A stretch of DNA of 23,168 bases from Bacillota bacterium (lineage in GTDB: Bacteria; Bacillota; Bacilli; Paenibacillales; Paenibacillaceae). Shown piece after piece: positions 1 through 8,218 of the stretch. A model generated the notes under the pieces. That model saw nothing but the letters and a program-made list of their open reading frames with translations, was not told the origin of the DNA and made no database searches. How positions within the stretch are numbered: position 1 is the stretch's first letter; every line of letters begins with the position of its first letter. The position numbers and the translations under genes were made by a program. The stretch spans positions 1 to 23,168 of the forward strand of contig JAEZCJ010000153.1 of NCBI GenBank assembly GCA_023433615.1. Direction: 5' to 3'.

Positions 1-1857
1 GTATTGCCTAGCCTCCTCCTCACGTCCCTCCTTCAGCAGCGTCTTCACTTCCGGATACACAGTTGCCAGATTGAAGTACTTCGTGCTCAGATTATGCGGG
101 TTAAACTGCCTTCTGATCAGTTTGATCAATCTGTTGGATCTGGTGAAAGCGTCTGCCAATCGCGGCTGAGGCGCAGTTGCCGTGTAGGCCTCGAACCGGT
201 GGAGCTCGATGCGTTTCTTATTGAAGTACACAACCCTCATCTTCTTGCGGAGCGCAAAATTGACGGCCTCTTCCAGCTTGTTGATAATCGGTTCGCTCTT
301 ATCGTTGAGCGAAGTGTTGCACAGAATCGGGACGCCTGTCGCTTCCTTAAACAGCTGGAGCAGCTCATACGTGTCCGGGTTATCGTCCGGATTGACCGTT
401 TGGACTCTGGCCGATTGATCCAAGTGCAGAATGGCCGGCACCTGGCTCGCTCTGTCTTCCTTGACATAGGAGGTTTGCAGCATGTATGGCGACGAGATAT
501 CCTCCTTGAACCAATCGCCTAAGTGACTCTCGAGGATGAGCGGCGCAACCGGCCTCCACCATTCCCTCTGCTTAATCACGTTGAGCTGGTCCTTGGCGTG
601 ATTCGACCTGGGGTCCGCCAGCAGGCTGCGATTACCCAAGGCGCGCGGACCGATCTCTGCGCGGCTGTTGAACCACACGACAGGATGGCTCGTAATGTCT
701 TCCACGAATAGCGCCGGATCAAAGTCGGATGCGCTTTTGACGAAATCGCCATATTGCTCAAGGATGCGATCCAGCGAATCGTCCTTGTCGCCGTGATAGG
801 CATGGGACAGCCGGAAGTCGAATTTGCCCATCTTCTTGTAGAAGGCATATAGGCCGCAGCCGAGCGACATGCCGGAATCATTGACGCATGGCGGAGCCAT
901 GAACCCCTTGAACTTGTGCTTGTTCATTAAGTAAGAGTTGGTCGGGCAGTTCAGCGCGAATCCGCCGGTCAGCGACAGCACGGTTTCCTTGGGGTCGATC
1001 TCGAATCGCGAGATGGCGTTCTCCACGTTCAGGTCCATGATCTCTTTGGATACCTGCTGCACGATGTTCATGACGTAGGCGATTTTGTTCTCCTCGTACG
1101 TGAACTGATCGCTGAGCTGATCGGGAGACAGTCGGCCGAAGTCCTCCTCGAGCGCCAAGAAATACTTGAAGAAGTCCTTGCTTGTCTCGACATTGGATCC
1201 TTTCTTGAAGAATAGAATGGAATCCTTGAGGTAGCGCGGCTCGTAATCGAACGGGATCGCGCTGGCCAGCGCCATCAGCGTTCCTTCCTTCATGCCGTAT
1301 CGCAATCCCGCATAGCCCCACAACGTAGCAGGCGAATACGATGGGAAATACGTGATTTCCCCCTTATCGATGTACGCGCCAGGGTAGAAATATTTGACGT
1401 GATTCTCCGATTCGAGATCGACGTTGAATTCCGGCCCGCCGTCGACAGCGAATGCCAGTATTTTCTCATTGTGAAAGACGTCCGTATCGATCATGACGCC
1501 GGAGAATAAATGCCAAATGCCGTGGTAGGCATAGTCAGGCAATTCAGGCACCGAATGGTAGTCGTCGACAGTAGACAGCTTGGGCGTTCCCCAAATTTCG
1601 ACCATGTCGTCAACCGTTAAGTCATATTCGGCGAGCAGCTGGTTCAGTACGCTGACCGCATGCTCTCTGTCAAAGAAGGCGAGCTCATGATGCTTGATGC
1701 CCGACACGCGCTCCAGCTCCCAGTAGTGGACCAGCGTGACTTGATCGTTCTCCTTGCGGAATAAGGCGACGCTGTTGTCGTGTCTGGTCGTCACCTCGAA
1801 CACATGAAAATACTCGTCAATCGTAAAATAAGTCGATAGGTAGTAACCATCCCGCAT
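1..1857 (-). CDS. NodU/CmcH-family O-carbamoyltransferase (3' end outside window)
   Basis: The frame is open from an ATG at 1857 down to base 1 without a stop, so at least 619 residues are present and the C-terminus lies outside. SD TGGAGTGA precedes the ATG. The N-terminal Kae1/YrdC-like part shows the metal-binding H-x3-H pair (YHGIWH, H112 and H116), then VDGG (about 138-141) and TGGFALNC (297-304). The C-terminal domain carries GPRALGNRSLLADPR (403-417), the hallmark of the family, and LCNTSLN. Enzymes of this family (NodU, CmcH, TobZ) use carbamoyl phosphate and ATP to carbamoylate a hydroxyl, often on a sugar. It starts 34 bp after the upstream ABC gene, so it is the operon's distal tailoring step, probably acting on a sugar hydroxyl of the product (inference). 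About 70 residues follow the conserved core, longer than the minimal family end. Confidence 0.9.
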   Translation of the reverse strand, partial: MRDGYYLSTYFTIDEYFHVFEVTTRHDNSVALFRKENDQVTLVHYWELERVSGIKHHELAFFDREHAVSVLNQLLAEYDLTVDDMVEIWGTPKLSTVDDYHSVPELPDYAYHGIWHLFSGVMIDTDVFHNEKILAFAVDGGPEFNVDLESENHVKYFYPGAYIDKGEITYFPSYSPATLWGYAGLRYGMKEGTLMALASAIPFDYEPRYLKDSILFFKKGSNVETSKDFFKYFLALEEDFGRLSPDQLSDQFTYEENKIAYVMNIVQQVSKEIMDLNVENAISRFEIDPKETVLSLTGGFALNCPTNSYLMNKHKFKGFMAPPCVNDSGMSLGCGLYAFYKKMGKFDFRLSHAYHGDKDDSLDRILEQYGDFVKSASDFDPALFVEDITSHPVVWFNSRAEIGPRALGNRSLLADPRSNHAKDQLNVIKQREWWRPVAPLILESHLGDWFKEDISSPYMLQTSYVKEDRASQVPAILHLDQSARVQTVNPDDNPDTYELLQLFKEATGVPILCNTSLNDKSEPIINKLEEAVNFALRKKMRVVYFNKKRIELHRFEAYTATAPQPRLADAFTRSNRLIKLIRRQFNPHNLSTKYFNLATVYPEVKTLLKEGREEEARQY

Positions 1858-1891
1858 AAAATCACTCCATTTCGATATGTACATTCGCCTA

Positions 1892-3658
1892 TTATCCGAC
1901 TTGCTCGACTTCTCTCGTGCTCGCCTGAGCCTCGTATAGCTGGTTATATACGCCGTCATGAAGCCTTAACTGCTCATGCGTGCCCTTCTCTGCCACTTCG
2001 CCTTGGACGATGACATAGATCATGTCCGCCTTCCGAATGGTCGACAACCGATGCGCAACGGCAATCGTTGTCCGTCCTTGCATGAGACGTTCCAGTCCCT
2101 GTTGGACGATATGCTCGGATTCGGAATCGAGCGCCGATGTCGCTTCATCCAGCAGCAGGATCGGAGCATCCTTAAGAATTGCCCTGGCAATCGCGATTCG
2201 CTGTTTCTGCCCTCCCGAGAGCCTTACCCCTCTCTCCCCTACCAAGGTGTCATAGCCGTCGGCCTGTTCGACAATGAAATCATGCGCATTCGCTGCCACG
2301 GCCGCTTCGATTACTTCCTGCGTACTCGCGCCCGCCTTTCCGTACCTGATATTCTCTTCGATCGTTCCTTCGAATAGATAGGGCTCCTGCGGCACATATG
2401 CCATCATGTCCCTTAACTCGGATAAGGAATAGGAAGTAAACGGCCTGCCATTGACGAGAATCGTGCCGGATTGAACGGGATAGAAACCGAGCAGCAGCTT
2501 CAGGATCGTGCTCTTGCCGCCTCCGCTCGGACCTGCCAAGGCGATGACCTGACCCTTCGCCGCGCGAAGATCCACGTTGTTGACCGTCTGCGCGCTGTCG
2601 CCGTAACCGAAGCTCACCTCTTGGCACTGAATGACGCAATCTTCCTGTGCACGGGCTTGATCCGGCCCTTCCATGACGCCTTCGAACTTGTCAGGCTCAT
2701 CGGCAGCATCGATTAGTTCGTACACGCGCTCTAATCCTGCCAGCGAGGTCTGAAGATTGGTCCAGAATATCCCGAGATTACGAAACAGATTCGTAATGTT
2801 CTCGAGCAACAGAACGACGCCTAGCAAGCTGCCAACCGAAATTTGCCCATTGATTAACAGGATTGCCCCTAAGGTGAAGGCCCCGCCGTTATTGATCCAT
2901 AGCAGCAAGTAGTTGGCTCCGGTAAGCTGGGCATTCTTCTTCGTGCGTTTCATGGAGAGCAGGGCAAGCTTATTCGTGATCTGCGTGTACGGCTTGTGAA
3001 TACTCTGCGTGACTTGGAACAATCTGCTGACCTGCGTTCCCGCTATCAGGTTAAGCAATCGCTCCATCTGATCGGCGGATTTCAGCTGAATCTCGGCGCT
3101 GATCTCCCGCATCGGCTTGGCGAATCTAGCGTTCACGTAAGTAGACAGCAGACCGAGGACGATCATGGCGATCGCGAACCGCCAGTCCAGGAAGAACATG
3201 ATGATGGCCGATGCTATGCCGGCGACAACCAATGACGCTATCGTTTTAGCTTCTTGATTGAGCGCGTTCTCCACCGCGCCTACATCATTCGTGAGTCGCG
3301 ACAGACTGTCGCCGCTGTGCGTATTCTCGTAATACTGCACGGGAAGCTTGCCTAGGTGCCGAAACACCATCACGCGAAAGTCGATCATCACGAGCTTGAC
3401 CGTTCTTTCAAACCAATAGTGGAACAGCGGCGCCAATAGGCTGAGCGCGATAATAATGCCTGCGAACTGCAGGCAGACCGCATAGACGGCATTCATGCTC
3501 TCGCTCGTTATTGCGTCCAGGATGAAGGCAACCAGCATTGCCGTTACGATCGAGACGCTGGAGTTGATCGCGCCGTTCCCGAACATCCCTAGTAAATAGG
3601 TGCCTTTGCGCCGACCGAGCAACCGGAACATTCTCTTCGCTTGCTGCGTATTGTCCAT
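1892..3658 (-). CDS. ABC exporter half-transporter (TMD-NBD), partner 1
   Basis: 588 residues with an N-terminal six-helix type I exporter domain (about 20-310) fused to an ATPase domain. Walker A is GPSGGGKST (376-384), Q-loop Q424, signature LSGGQ (480-484), Walker B ILLLDE (500-505), D-loop SALD and H-loop H536; all are canonical. The LPVQYY and HSGDSLSRLTNDV segments are the usual coupling-helix region of ABCB/MsbA-type lipid or drug exporters. The start lies 3 bp after the stop of the next ABC gene, and its SD (GAGGGAG) lies inside that gene's 3' end, so the two are translationally coupled and probably form a heterodimer. In this operon the likely cargo is the polyketide-derived lipid or glycolipid; this also gives self-protection (inference). 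Confidence 0.95.
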   Translation of the reverse strand: MDNTQQAKRMFRLLGRRKGTYLLGMFGNGAINSSVSIVTAMLVAFILDAITSESMNAVYAVCLQFAGIIIALSLLAPLFHYWFERTVKLVMIDFRVMVFRHLGKLPVQYYENTHSGDSLSRLTNDVGAVENALNQEAKTIASLVVAGIASAIIMFFLDWRFAIAMIVLGLLSTYVNARFAKPMREISAEIQLKSADQMERLLNLIAGTQVSRLFQVTQSIHKPYTQITNKLALLSMKRTKKNAQLTGANYLLLWINNGGAFTLGAILLINGQISVGSLLGVVLLLENITNLFRNLGIFWTNLQTSLAGLERVYELIDAADEPDKFEGVMEGPDQARAQEDCVIQCQEVSFGYGDSAQTVNNVDLRAAKGQVIALAGPSGGGKSTILKLLLGFYPVQSGTILVNGRPFTSYSLSELRDMMAYVPQEPYLFEGTIEENIRYGKAGASTQEVIEAAVAANAHDFIVEQADGYDTLVGERGVRLSGGQKQRIAIARAILKDAPILLLDEATSALDSESEHIVQQGLERLMQGRTTIAVAHRLSTIRKADMIYVIVQGEVAEKGTHEQLRLHDGVYNQLYEAQASTREVEQVG

Positions 3659-3661
3659 CGG

Positions 3662-5455
3662 TTATGCTCCCTCTCTGTCATACTGCTGGGTCATGGCTTC
3701 CCGATTCGTGGATTGATTGCGAAACAATCGATTATACATCCCGTCGACTGCGAGCAACTCGGCATGCGTCCCTTGTTGAACGATGCGCCCTTCGTCAAGC
3801 ACGATAATATGGTCAGCCATCATTACGGTCGATAGGCGATGCGCAATGAGAAGCACGGTCTTGTCTGCCATGATTCGATTGATCGCAGCCTGAACCAGGT
3901 ATTCCGATTCCGTATCCAGCGCTGACGTTGCCTCGTCAAGCAGAAGAATCGGCGCATTCTTGAGAATGGCGCGAGCAATGGCAATTCGCTGCCGTTGTCC
4001 CCCGGATAATTTGACGCCGCGCTCTCCCACGAGAGTCTGATAGCCGTCCGGCAACGATTGAATATACGCGTGAATGTTCGCCGTTCTCGCGGCCAGCTCG
4101 ATATCCTCGCGGCTATACCCGTCGTTCGAGCAAGTGATGTTCTCCTCGATCGTCCCTGGGAACAAGAACGTATCCTGCGATACGAGCGACAGCATCGAAC
4201 GGGCGGACGATAAGGACAAGCTCGACAACGGTTCATTGAACAGCTTGATCTCACCGGACTGATACGGATAGAATCCCGCGATTAATTTGAAGATCGTTGT
4301 TTTCCCCGATCCGCTGGGTCCGACAATCGCGATGGTTTTCCCTTTCGGTAGCGTAAAGCTGATATCGTCCAGCACCTTGTCGCTCTCGTCGTACGAGGCC
4401 GACACGCTGTTGAACGCCAGGACAGGATCCGCATTGTCGCAATCCCGCGCGATCAGCGTCTTGCCGCCGGCTCGTTCCGGCTCTTCGTTATAGAACTCGA
4501 ACACATAGTTCACGACCCCTGAGGTCGTCTTGTAATTGCTTAATAGTCTTGGAAGCTCCCCCATGCCGGTGGTCAGGTAATTGATAAACTGCGCAAATGC
4601 GAGCAATGCCCCAATCGTGAGGAGATCTTGATGAACCAGATACCCTCCGAACAGAAAGAACACGATAAAGGGGACTGTTCGGACCAGAATGCTTACCGAT
4701 TCCATCGCGGCAATTCGCTTCGCGATTCGCAGAACATGCGCAAGCACTTGATGTAACGTTCCGCGGTATTTCTCAAGGAACACCTGCGCCAGATTGTAGG
4801 ACTTAATCAGATAGAAGCCGCTGATCGTATCCTGAACCATCGAATTCGTACTTGCCATACCCTTGTGGACATTGGCGGCATATTCCCCCAGAGGACGGCT
4901 GATCGCGACAGTTACCACGGCCATAAGGAGGATGATGAGGAAGCAGAACAAGGTTAGCTGCCAATTCATATAGAACATGAAGGCGATGCAGACGACTACT
5001 CGAATGATGTGGAAAAGCACCGCGGCAAAATCATGGTTCAGGAACCCCTCAATCGTATACATGCTGGTCGTCATTCTTGAACTGAAGTCACCCGAATGGC
5101 GCGAATCGATGTAGGATACGGGCAGCTTACCGAGACGTTCGCCGACAGCATTCTTCATGTCCCTTGCCGCAAATATGCTGTAACGTCCGGATGTATAGAC
5201 GCCCAGTATGCTGGCAACAACCCCCGCAACGACTGAAATAGCCATTAAGTACACGACATTCGTTAATGCAGCACGATCGCCGGATAGAGACGCATTGACC
5301 AAGGCACTGATGACATAGACCATGAAGATATCATTCGACGCCGATAACAGCGTGCTGAACAACTTCAATCCGACCGATATGCGATACGGCCGCAGATAAG
5401 CGGACAGAAGCCGGATGGTACCTATGGAAGATTCATTGTTGCTTGCGCTTCTCAT
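3662..5455 (-). CDS. ABC exporter half-transporter (TMD-NBD), partner 2
   Basis: 597 residues with the same architecture as its downstream neighbour: membrane domain about 15-310, then ATPase domain. Walker A GPSGSGKTT (379-387), Q427, LSGGQ (483-487), Walker B ILLLDE (503-508) and H539 are all intact, so a heterodimer with the neighbour would have two competent ATP sites rather than the one degenerate site seen in many heterodimeric exporters. SD AGGAGG lies 5 nt before the ATG at 5455. The gene begins 14 bp after the ACP-B stop. The placement between biosynthetic genes and the carbamoyltransferase parallels the cylA/cylB transporter within the granadaene operon, although CylA and CylB split ATPase and membrane parts, whereas here each protein carries both. 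Confidence 0.95.
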   Translation of the reverse strand: MRSASNNESSIGTIRLLSAYLRPYRISVGLKLFSTLLSASNDIFMVYVISALVNASLSGDRAALTNVVYLMAISVVAGVVASILGVYTSGRYSIFAARDMKNAVGERLGKLPVSYIDSRHSGDFSSRMTTSMYTIEGFLNHDFAAVLFHIIRVVVCIAFMFYMNWQLTLFCFLIILLMAVVTVAISRPLGEYAANVHKGMASTNSMVQDTISGFYLIKSYNLAQVFLEKYRGTLHQVLAHVLRIAKRIAAMESVSILVRTVPFIVFFLFGGYLVHQDLLTIGALLAFAQFINYLTTGMGELPRLLSNYKTTSGVVNYVFEFYNEEPERAGGKTLIARDCDNADPVLAFNSVSASYDESDKVLDDISFTLPKGKTIAIVGPSGSGKTTIFKLIAGFYPYQSGEIKLFNEPLSSLSLSSARSMLSLVSQDTFLFPGTIEENITCSNDGYSREDIELAARTANIHAYIQSLPDGYQTLVGERGVKLSGGQRQRIAIARAILKNAPILLLDEATSALDTESEYLVQAAINRIMADKTVLLIAHRLSTVMMADHIIVLDEGRIVQQGTHAELLAVDGMYNRLFRNQSTNREAMTQQYDREGA

Positions 5456-5469
5456 AGCGGCCTCCTGAC

Positions 5470-5745
5470 CTAGTTCGCTTGGATCTGAAGCGGTTCTTGC
5501 GCATCTCCGGCCACATGAGCCTTCAAGCTTTCTCTGAACTCTCTGAGCGTATTGAAATTCTCGCTATCAAGCAGGTTGTCGCCGAATTCGCGGTCGAACT
5601 CGTTCTCCAATGCAACGATAAACTTGACGAACGAGATGGAATGCAGCCCGGCATCTTGAATAGCGGCGTTCAGCAACTGCTCGTCCACGCTTTGCTCAAT
5701 GACTTGCTCCAGTACCTTGTTGAACCGCTGATTGAAATTTTCCAT
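5470..5745 (-). CDS. Freestanding acyl carrier protein, ACP-B (atypical HSI site)
   Basis: 91 residues from an ATG at 5745 preceded by AGGAGG with 9-nt spacing; an upstream in-frame TTG at 5787 has no comparable SD and was not chosen. The helix-II motif is GLHSISFVKFIVALENEF with the predicted phosphopantetheine serine at S36. The Asp that normally precedes that serine (DSL/DSI) is His here. This resembles stand-alone carriers in Firmicute NRPS-like clusters more than FAS ACPs. It lies between the ketoreductase and the exporter genes. It differs strongly from ACP-A and ACP-C, so it probably has a separate job such as starter loading, storage or final hand-over; which one cannot be read from the sequence. 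Confidence 0.88.
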   Translation of the reverse strand: MENFNQRFNKVLEQVIEQSVDEQLLNAAIQDAGLHSISFVKFIVALENEFDREFGDNLLDSENFNTLREFRESLKAHVAGDAQEPLQIQAN

Positions 5746-5769
5746 TTCGATCTGCCTCCTCCATGAATT

Positions 5770-5787
5770 TTGCAGGTCGCCCTGCAA
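5770..5787 (-). other. GNRA-capped hairpin ahead of the ACP-B ribosome binding site
   Basis: A perfect 7-bp inverted repeat (TTGCAGG / CCTGCAA) encloses four bases that read GCGA in the leftward transcript, a GNRA-type tetraloop. It lies in the 51-nt gap between the ketoreductase stop and the ACP-B start, about 9 nt before AGGAGG. It could be an mRNA stability or processing element raising carrier protein output relative to the enzymes upstream. There is no U-tract, so it is not an intrinsic terminator. Structure is seen; function is inference. Confidence 0.5.
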
Positions 5788-5796
5788 GCCTATGTT

Positions 5797-6537
5797 TCAT
5801 AATATTCCGCCATCCACCACAATCGTCTGGCCATGAATGTAACTGGCCTGCTCCGATGCTAAGAACAGCACGACATCCGCCACTTCGTCGACGCTGCCGA
5901 CCCGCCCGCACGCAATCCGCTCCATGAATTGGCTGCGCACGCGGCTCGGAACCTTGGCAAGCATATCCGTTGCGATGTAGCCGGGGGCAACAGCGTTAAC
6001 GCGGATGTTCTTGCCGGCCATCTCCTTCGATAATGAGCGGGTAAATCCGAGCAGACCAGCTTTGGACGCGCTATAATTCGTCTGGCTGGAGACGCCGGTA
6101 AGCGCGGATATGGACGATATGTTCACGATTGCGCCGCGCCGATTGCCTAACATGGAGGGGATCACGGCCTTGCAGCAGTTGAAGGCACCCTTCAGGTTCG
6201 TATCCATGACCTTATCCCATGCGCCTTCATCCATTAACATGAGGAACCCGTCTTCCGTGACGCCGGCATTATTAATGAGAATATCGATTCGCTCATAGTT
6301 GCCGATCGCTTCTTCAATGACGGACTGAACCGCTGAATGATCAGCCACGTCCAAGGCGAACGATCGGCAGCTCCCCCCCGCTTCCCGCAGCTCGGCCTCC
6401 AATTGCAAGGCGCCTGCCTCACTGTCCTTGTAGGTGAAGAGCACGACAGCGCCCTCCCGTGCAAAAGCCTGGACGATCGCCTTGCCGATCCCGCGCGCGC
6501 CGCCCGTTACCAACACAATCTTATTCTCGAACTTCAA
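5797..6537 (-). CDS. FabG-type 3-oxoacyl-ACP reductase (ketoreductase)
   Basis: 246 residues from a TTG at 6537, the usual FabG length; the TTG follows GGGGGTGA by a few nt and starts 4 bp after the CLF stop. A longer frame reaching 6579 would overlap the CLF and lacks support. The short-chain dehydrogenase features are complete: cofactor loop TGGARGIG (11-18), DV (63-64), NNAG (89-92), and catalytic N114, S142, Y155 and K159 (YSASK), with VDGG near the C-terminus. It reduces the beta-keto group made by the KS/CLF pair, with NADPH as the family's usual donor. Its place inside the KS-DH-CLF operon argues for a dedicated secondary-metabolism reductase rather than the housekeeping FabG. Confidence 0.93.
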   Translation of the reverse strand: MKFENKIVLVTGGARGIGKAIVQAFAREGAVVLFTYKDSEAGALQLEAELREAGGSCRSFALDVADHSAVQSVIEEAIGNYERIDILINNAGVTEDGFLMLMDEGAWDKVMDTNLKGAFNCCKAVIPSMLGNRRGAIVNISSISALTGVSSQTNYSASKAGLLGFTRSLSKEMAGKNIRVNAVAPGYIATDMLAKVPSRVRSQFMERIACGRVGSVDEVADVVLFLASEQASYIHGQTIVVDGGIL

Positions 6538-6541
6538 CTGT

Positions 6542-7711
6542 TCACCCCCGCACCGCTCCGAAGATCGCGCTGTATACACAACCGCTTACGTCATACCCGT
6601 TCACCATTACAAACCGGTAGCTGCCGGCACGAGGCTCCTTATGGACAACGTCCAGTTCAAGCGTACGATCCGGTTCCAGACACCCTGCAGTCAACGGCAG
6701 CATGCCCTTCTGAATGGCAAGAGCAGCCGTGACGGCATTGAACGCGAAGGATGCTCCCATCGTTTCGCCGATTGCCCCTTTAATGGAAGCAGCAGGTATG
6801 GAGGATGCGCGCGCACCGAATACTTCATGAATCGCCTTCGCTTCCGCCTTATCGACATGCCGCCCGCCTCCGGCCGCCATCAGGATGCCGTCGATCTCGT
6901 CCGTAGACAGTCGGGCTTGCTCTAACGCCAGTCGCATGACCTGCACCATAGCGTCAAAGCCTGCCTGGTCCGGATCTCTCGCTAGATTATGAGGCGTTGC
7001 AAGGCTCGCATAGCCGAATATCTCGCAAAGGATGGCGTCCGGGCATTCCGTAAGCGCTTTCTCTCCCGCGAGCATCAGCATCGCCGATCCTTCCGTAACC
7101 CTCGTACCGCTTCGAGCCCCGTCAAGCGGCCGACATAGGAATTCCTGATCGCTTGTCGTATAGTCCTTCGACTTCAAGCTTTCTTCCAATTCCGGACAGT
7201 ACTCTTCCACGCCGCCGCATAGAATCACATCTGCCTTATCCGCCTTCAGCAGGTCCGCTGCATACGCAATGGCATTGCTTCCCATCAGCATCGTGCTGAC
7301 GCCCTTCAGCTTGAGGCTTAAGCAAGTGTGCCCTAGCCCGGAATTATACACCGTGCTTGTAAATACAGTGGGACTGACCAGGTCCACGCCCTGCGATTCC
7401 AGTTGTTTGCTCAACGTAATGATGGAATTTAGCGGACCGTAGCCCGTCGTGTAGACCGTTCCGATCCGCGATTCATCGAACCGGTCCGCAGGCAGCTCCT
7501 CCATAATCATCTTTGAAGCGCTTAACGTCATCAGCGAGAACCGGTTCATTCGTCTTGCCAAGCGCCCGTCAACATTACCTGGAATCGGTACGGGAAGCTC
7601 CAATTCGTTCGGGCTTGTTCCCCTCGGCCTATTAATTCCCTCCCAATAGCGGTCTAGGTCTGCGCCAACACAACTAATGACGCTAAGAGCCGTAACAAAT
7701 ATCCGTTGCAT
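6542..7711 (-). CDS. Chain-length-factor-like ketosynthase homologue (catalytic triad lost)
   Basis: 389 residues with a thiolase-fold ketosynthase layout, including GTVYTTGYGPLNS near 84-96 and ILCGGVEEY near 163-171. The position normally holding the nucleophile Cys in SACAAG reads VYNSGLGHT (121-129); the first His motif NAHGT is replaced by AAGGGRH (279-285); the KSxxGH motif reads KGAIGET (311-317), keeping Lys but losing His. The protein therefore cannot catalyse condensation and fits the KS-beta/CLF class that pairs with an active KS and sets chain length. SD GGGAGAG precedes the ATG at 7711. It is separated from the dehydratase by 66 bp that hold a CcpA-type site. An alternative is an inactive FabF paralogue, but the operon context makes a CLF much more likely. 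Confidence 0.88.
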   Translation of the reverse strand: MQRIFVTALSVISCVGADLDRYWEGINRPRGTSPNELELPVPIPGNVDGRLARRMNRFSLMTLSASKMIMEELPADRFDESRIGTVYTTGYGPLNSIITLSKQLESQGVDLVSPTVFTSTVYNSGLGHTCLSLKLKGVSTMLMGSNAIAYAADLLKADKADVILCGGVEEYCPELEESLKSKDYTTSDQEFLCRPLDGARSGTRVTEGSAMLMLAGEKALTECPDAILCEIFGYASLATPHNLARDPDQAGFDAMVQVMRLALEQARLSTDEIDGILMAAGGGRHVDKAEAKAIHEVFGARASSIPAASIKGAIGETMGASFAFNAVTAALAIQKGMLPLTAGCLEPDRTLELDVVHKEPRAGSYRFVMVNGYDVSGCVYSAIFGAVRG

Positions 7712-7761
7712 AGGACTCTCCCAACTTCAATGATTATAGTCATACCGGCACGAGACATCGC

Positions 7762-7776
7762 TTGTAAACGCTTTCT
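7762..7776. promoter_or_regulatory. Putative cre (CcpA) site inside the PKS operon
   Basis: TTGTAAACGCTTTCT matches the Bacillus cre consensus WTGNAARCGNWWWCA at 14 of 15 positions, and the complementary strand matches equally well because the site is near-palindromic. It sits just past the dehydratase stop and about 50 bp before the CLF start. A site here could act as a CcpA roadblock or repress an internal promoter. The match is seen; binding is inferred. Confidence 0.5.
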
Positions 7777-7777
7777 A

Positions 7778-8206
7778 TTATTTTGTCATTTCGGCGAGCG
7801 TGACGGTTCCGGACACGACAAGCTGCCCTTCTACCCTTGCCTCGCACTTCAATTGATGAAACGAAGCGATGGAGTCCGTCAGCTCGGCTTCCACTATTAG
7901 CACGTCGCCCGGTTGAACGACTCTTACGATCTTCACGTTATTGACGGCGCACAGCCGCAAATTCGGCATCGGATTCGGTTCTTCGGCATTGTAGAAGATG
8001 AATCCCCCGACCTGCGCCATTGTCTCAATCATGAGGACGCCTGGATATACCGGCTCTTCCGGGAAATGGCCTTGCACCCAGGGCTCGTTTGCGCTAATGT
8101 TCTTCATGCCTTTCGAGCGTTTCATGTACTCGATGTCGACAATTTTGTCGACGAGTACAAATGGATACCGATGCGGCAGCCCTCTGGCAATCAATAACGG
8201 GTCCAC
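7778..8206 (-). CDS. FabZ-type 3-hydroxyacyl-ACP dehydratase (hotdog fold)
   Basis: 142 residues from a GTG at 8206, with GGGGG about 6 nt upstream; the gene begins 12 bp after the ketosynthase stop. The N-terminal LPHRYPFVLVD and the active-site segment GHFPEEPVYPGVLMIETMAQ give the FabZ catalytic His47 and Glu61. It removes water from the ACP-bound 3-hydroxy intermediate to give a trans-2-enoyl chain. Because no enoyl reductase is present in the window, repeated KS-KR-DH cycles would leave conjugated double bonds. There is a single dehydratase, whereas several bacterial highly reducing type II systems use two subunits; at this length a homo-oligomeric FabZ is expected. Confidence 0.93.
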   Translation of the reverse strand: MDPLLIARGLPHRYPFVLVDKIVDIEYMKRSKGMKNISANEPWVQGHFPEEPVYPGVLMIETMAQVGGFIFYNAEEPNPMPNLRLCAVNNVKIVRVVQPGDVLIVEAELTDSIASFHQLKCEARVEGQLVVSGTVTLAEMTK

Positions 8207-8218
8207 TAAGATCCCCCT

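Noticed and set aside
1..1321. Several short frames on both strands (4-522 plus; 576-881 and 878-1321 minus) suggesting a broken gene.
   Set aside because: All codons of the minus frame ending at base 1 were checked and contain no stop; one continuous carbamoyltransferase frame explains the region.
1892..5455. Two similar ABC genes considered as a recent tandem duplication.
   Set aside because: They share only the usual exporter motifs and differ through the membrane domains; a normal heterodimer pair.
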